Source of the DNA: CAZVAO01 sp964625175
GTDB taxonomy: Bacteria > Bacillota > UBA994 > PWPR01
Assembly: GCA_964625175.1 (NCBI GenBank)
Contig: CAZVAO010000082.1
Span: 1-10,708, forward strand
Length of the DNA stretch: 10,708 nucleotides
Direction: 5' to 3'
The notes under the pieces were generated by a model that saw only the letters and a program-made list of their open reading frames with translations, ran no database searches and was not told the origin of the DNA. Shown piece after piece: positions 1-6,453 of the stretch. Each line of letters begins with the position of its first letter. The first letter of the stretch is position 1. A program made the position numbers and the translations under genes.

Positions 1-975
1 TACACCAGTTTTATGAATTTCAGGCTTGGAGAACTTTTTGCTGCTGCGGTCATTAATGGTGCAGCGAAATTCAATGTTCCTTTAGACGATATCGACTTCA
101 TTGGTTCCCATGGTCAGACTGTTTTTCATCAACCTCAGCCCTCATCGGTAGATGGTGTTTTACGCCGCTCCAATACCCTCCAAATCGGTGATCCAGCTAT
201 TATAGCTCACCTTACTGGTCATGTCACGATTGGAGATTTCAGAGTAGCAGATGTCGCAGCGGGCGGCAACGGAGCTCCCCTTGTTCCTTATACGGAGTAT
301 ATTTTATATGGCAGTTCACATGAATCAAGGGCTTTACAGAACATAGGCGGGATTGCAAATGTCACAGTTATCCCCCAAGGATGCACGATTGACGAAGTCT
401 ATGCCTTTGATACTGGCCCTGGCAATATGATTATGGATGGCCTCATGTATCATTTTACTCAGGGGAAATTAAGTTGTGATACAGATGGGTGCTATGCAGC
501 ACAAGGCCAAATATCTGAGCCACTGGTAAACATATTGTGTAGCGATCCCTACTTCACTGAACCCCCACCAAAAACAACTGGGCGAGAACAATTTGGGGGG
601 CCTTACTTAACCAAGATTTTAGACTATGCGACTGAGCATAATTTGTCAAAATATGATGTCTTAGCATCTGTAACTGATTTTACCGCGCGAACGATTAAGC
701 AAAGTTTTGAACGCTTTATTTTCCCAAAAACAATCATTAATACGATTGTCATCAGTGGTGGCGGTACCTATAATCCAACACTTATGAAGATGCTACGCCA
801 CTACTTTGAGGGAATAAGTATCTTAACTCAAGAAGATATTGGCGGCAACAGCGATGCAAAAGAAGCCATTGCCTTTGCGATTCTCGGGAACGAAACTTTA
901 TTTGGCACCCCCAATAACATGCCAAAAGTAACAGGCGCTCAAAAAGGCGTCGTCATGGGTAAGATTTGTTTGTGA
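1..975 (+). CDS. anmK: Anhydro-N-acetylmuramic acid kinase, 5' end cut off by the window
   Basis: AnmK cleaves the 1,6-anhydro ring of anhydro-MurNAc and phosphorylates it to MurNAc-6-phosphate, a cytosolic step of cell-wall recycling. The frame is already open at base 1, and the first Met at base 13 is internal. About 324 residues are visible against a family length near 370-390, so the N-terminus with the GTSxDG nucleotide-binding motif lies upstream of the window. Family blocks seen are GSHGQTVFHQP (from base 103), GDFRVADVAAGGNGAP with the probable catalytic Asp at bases 250-252, QNIGGIANV, FDTGPGNMIMD, TTGREQFGG, ISGGGTYNP and GGNSDAKEAIAF near the C-terminus. The C-terminus looks complete. 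No plus-strand gene follows before the next unit, so anmK is the last gene of its transcript. A MurQ-type etherase partner is not visible here. Confidence 0.95.
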   Translation, partial: YTSFMNFRLGELFAAAVINGAAKFNVPLDDIDFIGSHGQTVFHQPQPSSVDGVLRRSNTLQIGDPAIIAHLTGHVTIGDFRVADVAAGGNGAPLVPYTEYILYGSSHESRALQNIGGIANVTVIPQGCTIDEVYAFDTGPGNMIMDGLMYHFTQGKLSCDTDGCYAAQGQISEPLVNILCSDPYFTEPPPKTTGREQFGGPYLTKILDYATEHNLSKYDVLASVTDFTARTIKQSFERFIFPKTIINTIVISGGGTYNPTLMKMLRHYFEGISILTQEDIGGNSDAKEAIAFAILGNETLFGTPNNMPKVTGAQKGVVMGKICL

Positions 976-1136
976 TTCTTCATCAACCACTCGGACATCA
1001 CTCACAGATTATAACTTTTTATCAGTGCTAAATCATCTCTTGCAAATAGGATTTGAGTATTTCTGCGCGACTAGATGAAACATCAATCATCGTACAGGAA
1101 TCAGGACTTCCAGATCACCTCAATATTGTGACAAGC

Positions 1137-1173
1137 AAAAAAAAAGACTTCCGCTTTAAAAGTAGAAGTCTTT
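1137..1173 (-). terminator. Rho-independent terminator of the 108-residue membrane protein gene
   Basis: Bases 1143-1151 and 1165-1173 form a perfect 9-bp stem. It can be extended inward by CTT/AAG pairing across one mismatch. Read on the minus strand, the stem is followed by nine T residues (1137-1145, partly in the stem). It starts 23 bases past the stop codon. On the plus strand the tail is only TTTATT, so it would be a weak stop for anmK transcripts. The 160 bases between anmK and this hairpin hold nothing else I can support. Confidence 0.9.
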
Positions 1174-1195
1174 ATTCTATAAATGTTCTCTTCAC

Positions 1196-1522
1196 TTATT
1201 CTGGTTGTTCCTCGTCCGTGTCTTGAGGCTCCTCTTGAGGTTGCGAATCCCCTGTATCTTCAACTTCCTCAAACTCACCACTGACATCAATCGTTTCTTC
1301 TGAGGCACGTGCTTCCTCTTCTTCAATTTCTTTTAACAAACGTGCATGTAGCTCCGCTTTTTCGCGTAAGCGCTGTGTCCGTCTGCCCATTAGCGTGGCG
1401 GCAAACAAGATACAGGCTACAATAAACATTTGAATAAAACGGTCGTCAGTAAAAGAAACTAACACCAAACCGCCACTAATCACTAATAATGCTGCAATAA
1501 CTCTTCGAACTGATCTAGACAC
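1196..1522 (-). CDS. Small two-helix membrane protein with coiled-coil and acidic C-terminal tail, function unknown
   Basis: The 108-residue product begins with a GTG codon, chosen because AAAGGGGTG (1528-1536) sits seven bases upstream on the minus strand. After a basic start (SRSVRR) there are two hydrophobic stretches, about residues 8-24 and 30-46, separated by a short charged turn (FTDDRF). A basic loop (GRRTQRLREK) follows, then a charged helix, about 50-75, that could form a coiled coil. The tail of some 30 residues is rich in Glu, Asp, Gln and Pro. By the positive-inside rule both ends should be cytoplasmic, forming a hairpin anchor with a soluble acidic tail. I do not recognise a named family. 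It lies 111 bases downstream of the cysteine-rich gene with no terminator between, so the two probably share a transcript. It is followed by a strong terminator. The acidic tail could be a protein- or metal-binding surface, but nothing in the sequence proves this. Confidence 0.75.
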   Translation of the reverse strand: MSRSVRRVIAALLVISGGLVLVSFTDDRFIQMFIVACILFAATLMGRRTQRLREKAELHARLLKEIEEEEARASEETIDVSGEFEEVEDTGDSQPQEEPQDTDEEQPE

Positions 1523-1633
1523 GAACGCACCCCTTTGCTATTACTATCGTAAAAAATATTCGCTATTAACATGATATTTCCTGCTACCCATTACAAATAA
1601 CTTAGCTTTTATTCAATACTGCCAACCTGTCGA

Positions 1634-1795
1634 TTACGCATTTACTCCAGGATACCTTAGGCACGCTGGATAATTACCGAGTTCTCTATGATGAGCGACA
1701 CAGTCGCAACACACACCGTGGTTTTTACAAGCCACCTTTACACATGGGCAATTTGACTCGTTTTGTTCATAACTTGGACACTTACTAGAAGCCAT
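1634..1795 (-). CDS. 53-residue cysteine-rich protein, probably metal-binding (resembles the DUF6485 type)
   Basis: This short gene starts at ATG (1793-1795) and ends at TAA (1634-1636). An AAGGGAG ribosome binding site (AGGGAG at 1805-1810) lies nine bases upstream, and a near-consensus promoter lies further upstream. The product has eight cysteines, at 6, 16, 18, 23, 29, 30, 32 and 45, plus His26, His36 and His37. The core pattern is CPCVKVAC, then GVCCDC, then VAHHRELGNYPACL. From memory this spacing matches small cysteine-rich proteins annotated DUF6485, common in anaerobic Firmicutes and with no known function. The pattern suggests a zinc or iron-sulfur site, which is inference. No signal peptide or membrane helix is present, so it should be cytosolic. 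The dense Cys pattern, the ribosome site and the promoter together argue for a real gene. Confidence 0.8.
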   Translation of the reverse strand: MASSKCPSYEQNESNCPCVKVACKNHGVCCDCVAHHRELGNYPACLRYPGVNA

Positions 1796-1827
1796 GCCAC
1801 TCAACTCCCTTATTTCTTCTACTTGAC

Positions 1828-1856
1828 AATATAATTGAGGTGGTGGGAAATGTCAA
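1828..1856 (-). promoter_or_regulatory. Sigma-A-type promoter for the cysteine-rich gene
   Basis: Read on the minus strand, a perfect TTGACA (1851-1856) is followed by a 17-base spacer and TATATT (1828-1833), one base off consensus. It lies 32 bases upstream of the start codon at 1795, leaving room for a short leader with the AAGGGAG site. It probably drives both small minus-strand genes. Confidence 0.8.
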
Positions 1857-1924
1857 GCTTCCTTACGAAGAGATGATTGACGATCCCTCCTCTATTTTAC
1901 ATGACTAAAAACCTATTTACCAAG

Positions 1925-1953
1925 TTGACTTTCAGAAATTCATCTACTATAAT
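1925..1953 (+). promoter_or_regulatory. Sigma-A-type promoter of the leuS T-box unit
   Basis: TTGACT (1925-1930), a 17-base spacer and a perfect TATAAT (1948-1953). The predicted start near 1960 falls just before the first strand of T-box Stem I. About 70 bases separate it from the divergent promoter of the cysteine-rich gene. Confidence 0.88.
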
Positions 1954-1957
1954 TGTG

Positions 1958-2198
1958 AGAAAGCTATGATTAGAAGTAGTAGGTAAATACCACTTTATAG
2001 AGAGTCACTGGGTGGTGCAAAGTGATGGGTGGTTTTGCCGAACTCATCTAGGAGCTGATGGCATGATTAACAGTGCTATTCGTCTCCCCTGCGTTAGAGG
2101 GATTTAAGTGCTCAGCATGCTTGCAATCGCTGAGAATTAGAGTGGTAACGCGGAAGTCAAACCTTCGTCTCTAAATAGAGATGAGGGCTTTATTTTTT
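1958..2198 (+). promoter_or_regulatory. T-box riboswitch, leucine-specific (CUC specifier)
   Basis: The leader senses uncharged tRNA-Leu and permits leuS transcription when charging falls. Stem I closes with GCTAT (1963-1967) against ATGGC (2058-2062). It contains an AGTA element (near 1975-1981), the distal GGGTGGTGCAAAG region, and a GAACTCA specifier-loop sequence with the CUC leucine codon at 2043-2045. Stem III is CTCAGC (2111-2116) paired with GCTGAG (2129-2134). The T-box sequence is AGAGTGGTAACGCGG (2139-2153). Its TGGT bulge can pair with ACCA, which fits discriminator base A73 of tRNA-Leu. AGAG (2139-2142) can pair with CTCT (2169-2172) as the antiterminator, and this excludes the terminator below. 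The usual ACCGCG of the T-box is AACGCG here, a small deviation. Confidence 0.95.
2162..2198 (+). terminator. leuS: Conditional (T-box) terminator upstream of leuS
   Basis: An 11-bp stem pairs 2162-2172 with 2177-2187, with two G-T wobbles, around an AAAT loop. CTTTATTTTTT (2188-2198) follows. The 5' arm contains the CTCT also needed by the antiterminator, so the two folds exclude each other. The T tract directly abuts the leuS ribosome binding site at 2199-2204. Confidence 0.92.
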
Positions 2199-2212
2199 AG
2201 GAGGTTATGGTA

Positions 2213-4669
2213 ATGAACAAAACCTATTCTCGCCAAACAGATATGAAATGGCAGAAAAAGTGGCAAGCAACGGAACTATATAAATTTGATCGAGAGCGTG
2301 TAGATAAGAAACTCTATTGTTTAGAGATGTTCTCCTACCCTTCTGGATCAAAACTACATCTCGGTCACTGGTATAATTATGGGCTAACCGATTCATGGGC
2401 GCGCTTAAAACGGCTTCAGGGACATGAAGTATTCCAACCTATGGGCTTTGATGCCTTTGGATTGCCCGCGGAGAATTTCGCAATCAAAACCGGTGTTCAT
2501 CCAAGAACTTCAACAGAGAGTAATATGGCTACCATGCGTCGTCAATTAAGTGAAATGGGTGCTATGTTTGATTGGGATTACCAGTTGGCCACATGTGATC
2601 CAGAGTATTATCGCTGGACTCAATGGCTCTTTCTCCAATTATACAAAAACGATTTAGCATATCTATCCGAAGCACCTGTCAATTGGTGTCCTTCATGTCA
2701 AACCGTTCTCGCTAACGAGCAGGTCGTTAATGGGCTCTGCGAACGCTGTGATGCCGAAATCGTACGACGCGATATGACCCAATGGTTCTTTAGAATTACA
2801 AAGTACGCTGAGGAATTATTAGATGGCCTAAATGACCTCGATTGGCCCTCACGCACCATTGCCGCACAACGCAATTGGATTGGCAAATCAACTGGCTCTC
2901 TCATTCAGTTTGACGTTGCGGATAGTGAACACCATTTTTCTGTGTTTACAACCCGACCAGACACCCTGATGGGATCAACCTATGCGGTCTTGGCTCCAGA
3001 GCATAAATTAGTTGATCAAATCACCACGCCCGAAAACCGCCAATTGGTTGCTGACTATGAACTCGCGGCTCGCAAACTCAGTGAAATTGATCGCTTATCT
3101 ACTGATAAAGCTAAAACTGGCGTATTTACAGGCGCTTATGCGATACATCCCCTAACGTCTCAAAAAATCCCAATCTGGATTGCCGATTATGTACTGGCTA
3201 GTTACGGCACTGGAGCAGTTATGGCCGTTCCAGGGCACGACACACGTGACTATGATTTTGCAGTTAAGTACGGATTGCCGATTCCTCAGGTCATTAAATC
3301 GACCGATGGCAGTCCTGATGATCTACCTTACACGCCATACGGGATTCTAGTTAATAGTGGAGAGTTCGATGGCCTGACATCTGAAGAAGGTATGAAAGCC
3401 ATTGTCAATAGCTTGGCCAAAGACGAACAGGGATCATTCTCAATTAATTATCGTCTCCGTGACTGGTTAATCTCCCGTCAGCGTTATTGGGGCGCACCCA
3501 TACCAATTATCCATTGTCCAGAATGTGGTATCGTACCGGTGCCTGAAGAGGACCTTCCGGTTGAACTGCCCTTCGATGTGGATTATAAACCAGAAGGCAA
3601 GCCCCCTTTAGCCAGTAATGAAGCCTTCTACCATACGACTTGTCCAAAATGTGGAGGCCCAGCTCATCGTGACCCGAATACCTTAGACACATTTGTTGAT
3701 TCCTCATGGTACTTTTTGCGTTATCCTGATAATAAGAACTCAAATGAAGCTTGGGATGCTGACTGGATTAATAAAATGCTGCCTGTAGATAAGTATGTCG
3801 GTGGACCTGAACATGCCTGCATGCACTTACTCTATGCGCGCTTTATCACCATGGCTTTACGCGATATGGGTTACCTTAATTTTGGCGAACCATTCTTATC
3901 CCTTACCCACCAGGGGATTATTCTAGGCCCTGATGGCAAACGCATGAGTAAATCGCGCGGCAATGTTATTTCGCCCGATAACTATATCGCTGAGTTTGGC
4001 TCAGATGTCCTTCGTCTCTTCCTTGCCTTTGGTTACGCCTACACGGAAGGGGGCCCCTGGAACGAAAGTGGCTTAAAGGCGGTCGCACGTTTTGTTGAAA
4101 GAGTCGAGCGTATGATTATTCACATCAACGAATTACGGCAATCGGATACCCCCCATCACAATGCGCTTGGTAAGGCTGAGAAAGATGTCAATTATGTGCG
4201 ACACTATGCGATTAAGGGGATTACAGCGGATGCAGATCACATGCAGTACAACACGTGTGTTTCACGGATGATGGAATTGATTAATGCCCTTTACAAATAT
4301 GATCTGGAAAACGACGTCAAGAATGTGGCATTTATGGCTGATTGTGCACGCGATCTCATGCTTATGATTTCACCATTCGCCCCCCATTTCGCTGAAGAAA
4401 TGTGGGAGCAGTCTGGGTATCCATACTCCATCTTTAACCAGCAATGGCCCGAATATGATGAGAAGGCACTTATTCTCGACACCGTTGAGATTGCCATTCA
4501 AATTAATGGCAAGATTCGTGACAAGATTGATATTTCTAGCAGTATGACAAAAGCAGAAATCGAAGCGCTCGTCGTCTCGAATGATACGGTAAAAGCTGCG
4601 ATAGGTGATAAAAAAATTGTCAAAATAATTGTGGTTCCCCAGCGCTTAGTAAATATTGTAGTTCGATAG
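2213..4669 (+). CDS. leuS: Leucyl-tRNA synthetase
   Basis: This class I synthetase charges tRNA-Leu with leucine. I place the start at ATG 2213 (MNKTYSR), not the in-frame ATG at 2207. AGGAGG (2199-2204) is eight bases from 2213 but only two from 2207. The 818-residue product has a normal length for the family. The HIGH-type motif is HLGH (residues 49-52) and the KMSKS loop is RMSKS (577-581). The CP1 editing domain shows TTRPDT (about 246-251) and GHDTRDYDFA, with Asp343 in the place of the editing Asp345 of E. coli. The tRNA-binding tail ends in IKIIVVPQRLVNIVV. Four CxxC-type motifs (Cys159/162, 176/179, 435/438, 477/480) could bind two zinc ions. Expression is set by the T-box leader, and a strong hairpin terminator follows. 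The gene looks intact. Confidence 0.98.
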   Translation: MNKTYSRQTDMKWQKKWQATELYKFDRERVDKKLYCLEMFSYPSGSKLHLGHWYNYGLTDSWARLKRLQGHEVFQPMGFDAFGLPAENFAIKTGVHPRTSTESNMATMRRQLSEMGAMFDWDYQLATCDPEYYRWTQWLFLQLYKNDLAYLSEAPVNWCPSCQTVLANEQVVNGLCERCDAEIVRRDMTQWFFRITKYAEELLDGLNDLDWPSRTIAAQRNWIGKSTGSLIQFDVADSEHHFSVFTTRPDTLMGSTYAVLAPEHKLVDQITTPENRQLVADYELAARKLSEIDRLSTDKAKTGVFTGAYAIHPLTSQKIPIWIADYVLASYGTGAVMAVPGHDTRDYDFAVKYGLPIPQVIKSTDGSPDDLPYTPYGILVNSGEFDGLTSEEGMKAIVNSLAKDEQGSFSINYRLRDWLISRQRYWGAPIPIIHCPECGIVPVPEEDLPVELPFDVDYKPEGKPPLASNEAFYHTTCPKCGGPAHRDPNTLDTFVDSSWYFLRYPDNKNSNEAWDADWINKMLPVDKYVGGPEHACMHLLYARFITMALRDMGYLNFGEPFLSLTHQGIILGPDGKRMSKSRGNVISPDNYIAEFGSDVLRLFLAFGYAYTEGGPWNESGLKAVARFVERVERMIIHINELRQSDTPHHNALGKAEKDVNYVRHYAIKGITADADHMQYNTCVSRMMELINALYKYDLENDVKNVAFMADCARDLMLMISPFAPHFAEEMWEQSGYPYSIFNQQWPEYDEKALILDTVEIAIQINGKIRDKIDISSSMTKAEIEALVVSNDTVKAAIGDKKIVKIIVVPQRLVNIVVR

Positions 4670-4673
4670 CTTA

Positions 4674-4708
4674 AAAACCCAAACTTAGACACACTAGGTT
4701 TGGGTTTT
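4674..4708 (+). terminator. Terminator after leuS
   Basis: A 15-bp stem (4674-4688 with 4694-4708, one G-T wobble) closes a five-base ACACA loop. The outer pairs are AAAA/TTTT, so the T run is short on the plus strand, and on the minus strand the arm also ends in T residues. It begins five bases after the leuS stop. Confidence 0.88.
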
Positions 4709-4743
4709 ACAGTTTCAACAGTTTTTCGCTAAAGGAGGTTAAT

Positions 4744-5505
4744 ATGACAAAAATCATTGCGCATCGCGGTGCCTCAGCTGCCGCGCCTGAAAATACCCTT
4801 GCCGCCTTTCAATTAGCACTCGATGTCCATGCCGACGGAATTGAACTTGATATTCACCTGAGCAAAGACGGTATCCCCGTCGTCTCCCATGATAGCTCGT
4901 TACAAAGAACGACGGGATCCCTCGGAAAAATAAGCGACTTCACTGCCCTTGAATTACAGCAGTATGATGTAGGATCTTGGTTTGATCAGCGCTTTTCCAA
5001 AGAAAGGCTCCCGTTATTACAAGAGGTCTTGGAACTCTGTGCGACCACACCTAAATTCTTACTAAACATTGAACTGAAAGCTGGATCGAAACTCTACCCA
5101 GGCATTGAAGAACGTACCCTTGAAGTCGTTGCGAATTCTCCCTATAAAGGGGATGTTATCTACTCCTCTTTCGACCACTATGCGCTCTCTCTGCTCAAAC
5201 AAATCAATCCAAAAGCGCGTACAGGGGTTCTGTATAGTGCTGCACTCTATCAACCTTGGCGCTATAGAGGAATCCTTTGTTTTGATGCACTTCATCCCGC
5301 CTGGCATACGCTGACACCAGAGATCATACGACGTGCTCAAGAAGAGATGCTCGAGGTCAACACCTACACGGTTGACGACTTATTCTATGCTCAACAGCTG
5401 CTGAATTGTAAAGTTGATGGAATCATCACTAATATACCCGACCAGCTACTAGACTTGCGTAGAATCAACTCAAAACCGTGTTTTAATGAAAATTTGGCGA
5501 AATAA
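4744..5505 (+). CDS. Cytosolic glycerophosphodiester phosphodiesterase (UgpQ/YqiK type)
   Basis: The enzyme hydrolyses glycerophosphodiesters (deacylated phospholipids) to glycerol-3-phosphate and an alcohol. The 253-residue product is a single TIM-barrel GDPD domain of normal length for the short cytosolic type. It has no signal peptide or membrane helix. Catalytic and metal-binding residues are visible: HRGAS (His7, Arg8), PENT (Glu16, Asn17), GIELDIH (Glu34, Asp36), SHD (His49) and NIELK (Glu110, Lys112), with the C-terminal VDGIITNIPD block. The start is fixed by AAAGGAGG (4731-4738) five bases before ATG. Only about 35 bases separate the leuS terminator from the start codon, so there is little room for a separate promoter. 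Expression may depend on readthrough from leuS or a promoter inside leuS. Substrate preference cannot be read from the sequence. Confidence 0.93.
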   Translation: MTKIIAHRGASAAAPENTLAAFQLALDVHADGIELDIHLSKDGIPVVSHDSSLQRTTGSLGKISDFTALELQQYDVGSWFDQRFSKERLPLLQEVLELCATTPKFLLNIELKAGSKLYPGIEERTLEVVANSPYKGDVIYSSFDHYALSLLKQINPKARTGVLYSAALYQPWRYRGILCFDALHPAWHTLTPEIIRRAQEEMLEVNTYTVDDLFYAQQLLNCKVDGIITNIPDQLLDLRRINSKPCFNENLAK

Positions 5506-5563
5506 TCGCCTAAATCACCCTTCACATTAATGGAGCTACGATTCCCCCATTGTCATAACTAAT

Positions 5564-5600
5564 CAGGCAGACCAATAAAGAGGTCTGCCTGTTATTGTTT
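5564..5600 (+). terminator. Terminator after the GDPD gene
   Basis: A perfect 10-bp G+C-rich stem, CAGGCAGACC (5564-5573) with GGTCTGCCTG (5582-5591), closes an eight-base loop. The T-rich tail TTATTGTTTTATTC follows on the plus strand. Read in the minus direction it has no T run, so it is directional. Confidence 0.88.
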
Positions 5601-5607
5601 TATTCTT

Positions 5608-5679
5608 TTCAACCCAATTATAGACTGAAATTGATCGATAGACACCCATCGGTGCAGCCGCTAACGATTTTGGGTTGAA
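5608..5679. repeat. 72-base segment bounded by 10-bp perfect inverted repeats
   Basis: TTCAACCCAA (5608-5617) is the exact reverse complement of TTGGGTTGAA (5670-5679). The 52 bases between include a small CACC/GGTG hairpin around CATC (near 5644-5655). The segment lies between the converging GDPD and plsC genes. It could be a long stem-loop in the 3' region of either transcript or a remnant of a small insertion. No coding capacity is visible. A weak hairpin at 5711-5730 (AAGC/GCTT plus GGA/TCC on the minus strand) might end the plsC transcript, but I do not call it. Confidence 0.45.
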
Positions 5680-5730
5680 TGCGCCAAGTTCACCCTTCAC
5701 ATATTTATAAAGCACGGACAAACTCCGCTT

Positions 5731-6453
5731 TTACGATTCTGATTCTGGGTTGGAATAGTATCCTCTGTAGGAAGCGGGTAGTAAGGCTGCAATTTTACGC
5801 ATACAATAATCGGCTGCAAAGCGATTATAATCTTGAATCGGGCAGTCCTCTTTAGATGGCAAAACAAATGCCTTGCCAAAGTTCACACGCACAGCCGCTT
5901 CCTGCATGGTTTCATTCCCCATTTCACCATCGCGAATAGGCACTAATTCTTCTGTACCCGCTAGCCCAATGGGCACAATCGCTGTGCCACTTAAGCGAGC
6001 CAAGAGCACAAATCCTTTCGAAGCCTCCATCATCTGAGCACTTCTGCTCCGACTACCTTCAGGAAAAATAACCAGTGACCCACCACTTTTGAGAAGACTA
6101 ACACTCTCTCTAATTGCTTTCTTATCTGCAGTTCCAGGGTTTATGTTGATCGTGGAGATGGTTTCAGATATGAGACGGGTCAAGGTGGCTGTCTGAATTT
6201 TAACGCCTGCTATAAAAGTAATCCCATAAGGCCTTAAATATAAATTAATAACGGGCGCATCCACATTACTCAAGTGATTTGAGATGTATATTGTAGCCTT
6301 CCCCTTGCGCTCCCTCAAATTTTCCAGCCCCAATACATGCAGATCGGCGTATTTGTGTATGGCTGAATTAAGCGCTTTGCGGACGATCGGTTTGCGCATA
6401 TTTAACGGTAATTTACTAACAGCTGTAATGATGTTGTTTAATGCTTTTGACAT
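5731..6453 (-). CDS. plsC: 1-acyl-sn-glycerol-3-phosphate acyltransferase (PlsC family)
   Basis: The family transfers an acyl chain to lysophosphatidic acid to give phosphatidic acid at the inner membrane face. The 240-residue product has the acyltransferase blocks in order: NHLSNVDAP (catalytic His60 and Asp65 of the HX4D motif), a KIQTATLTRLIS stretch, and FPEGSRSRS (130-138, the phosphate-binding block). IVPIGLAGTEEL lies further on. The N-terminus is amphipathic and basic with no clear transmembrane helix, so it is probably a peripheral membrane protein. The start ATG (6451-6453) shares one base with the alr stop (TGATG), and AAGGTGG lies inside the end of alr. Translation is therefore probably coupled. 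It is the last gene of the femX-alr-plsC operon. It could be a paralogue of the main PlsC, and its acceptor specificity is not readable here. Confidence 0.9.
   Translation of the reverse strand: MSKALNNIITAVSKLPLNMRKPIVRKALNSAIHKYADLHVLGLENLRERKGKATIYISNHLSNVDAPVINLYLRPYGITFIAGVKIQTATLTRLISETISTININPGTADKKAIRESVSLLKSGGSLVIFPEGSRSRSAQMMEASKGFVLLARLSGTAIVPIGLAGTEELVPIRDGEMGNETMQEAAVRVNFGKAFVLPSKEDCPIQDYNRFAADYCMRKIAALLPASYRGYYSNPESES

Noticed and set aside
1028..1090. Minus-strand frame of 21 codons in the anmK downstream gap
   Set aside because: It has no ribosome site or promoter, is very short and matches no family I recognise.
2207..2212. In-frame ATG at 2207 as the leuS start
   Set aside because: It is only two bases from AGGAGG. 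ATG at 2213 has the normal eight-base spacing.
5062..5340. 92-codon minus-strand frame inside the GDPD gene
   Set aside because: It is a shadow of a clearly coding gene, with no ribosome site and no recognisable motif.
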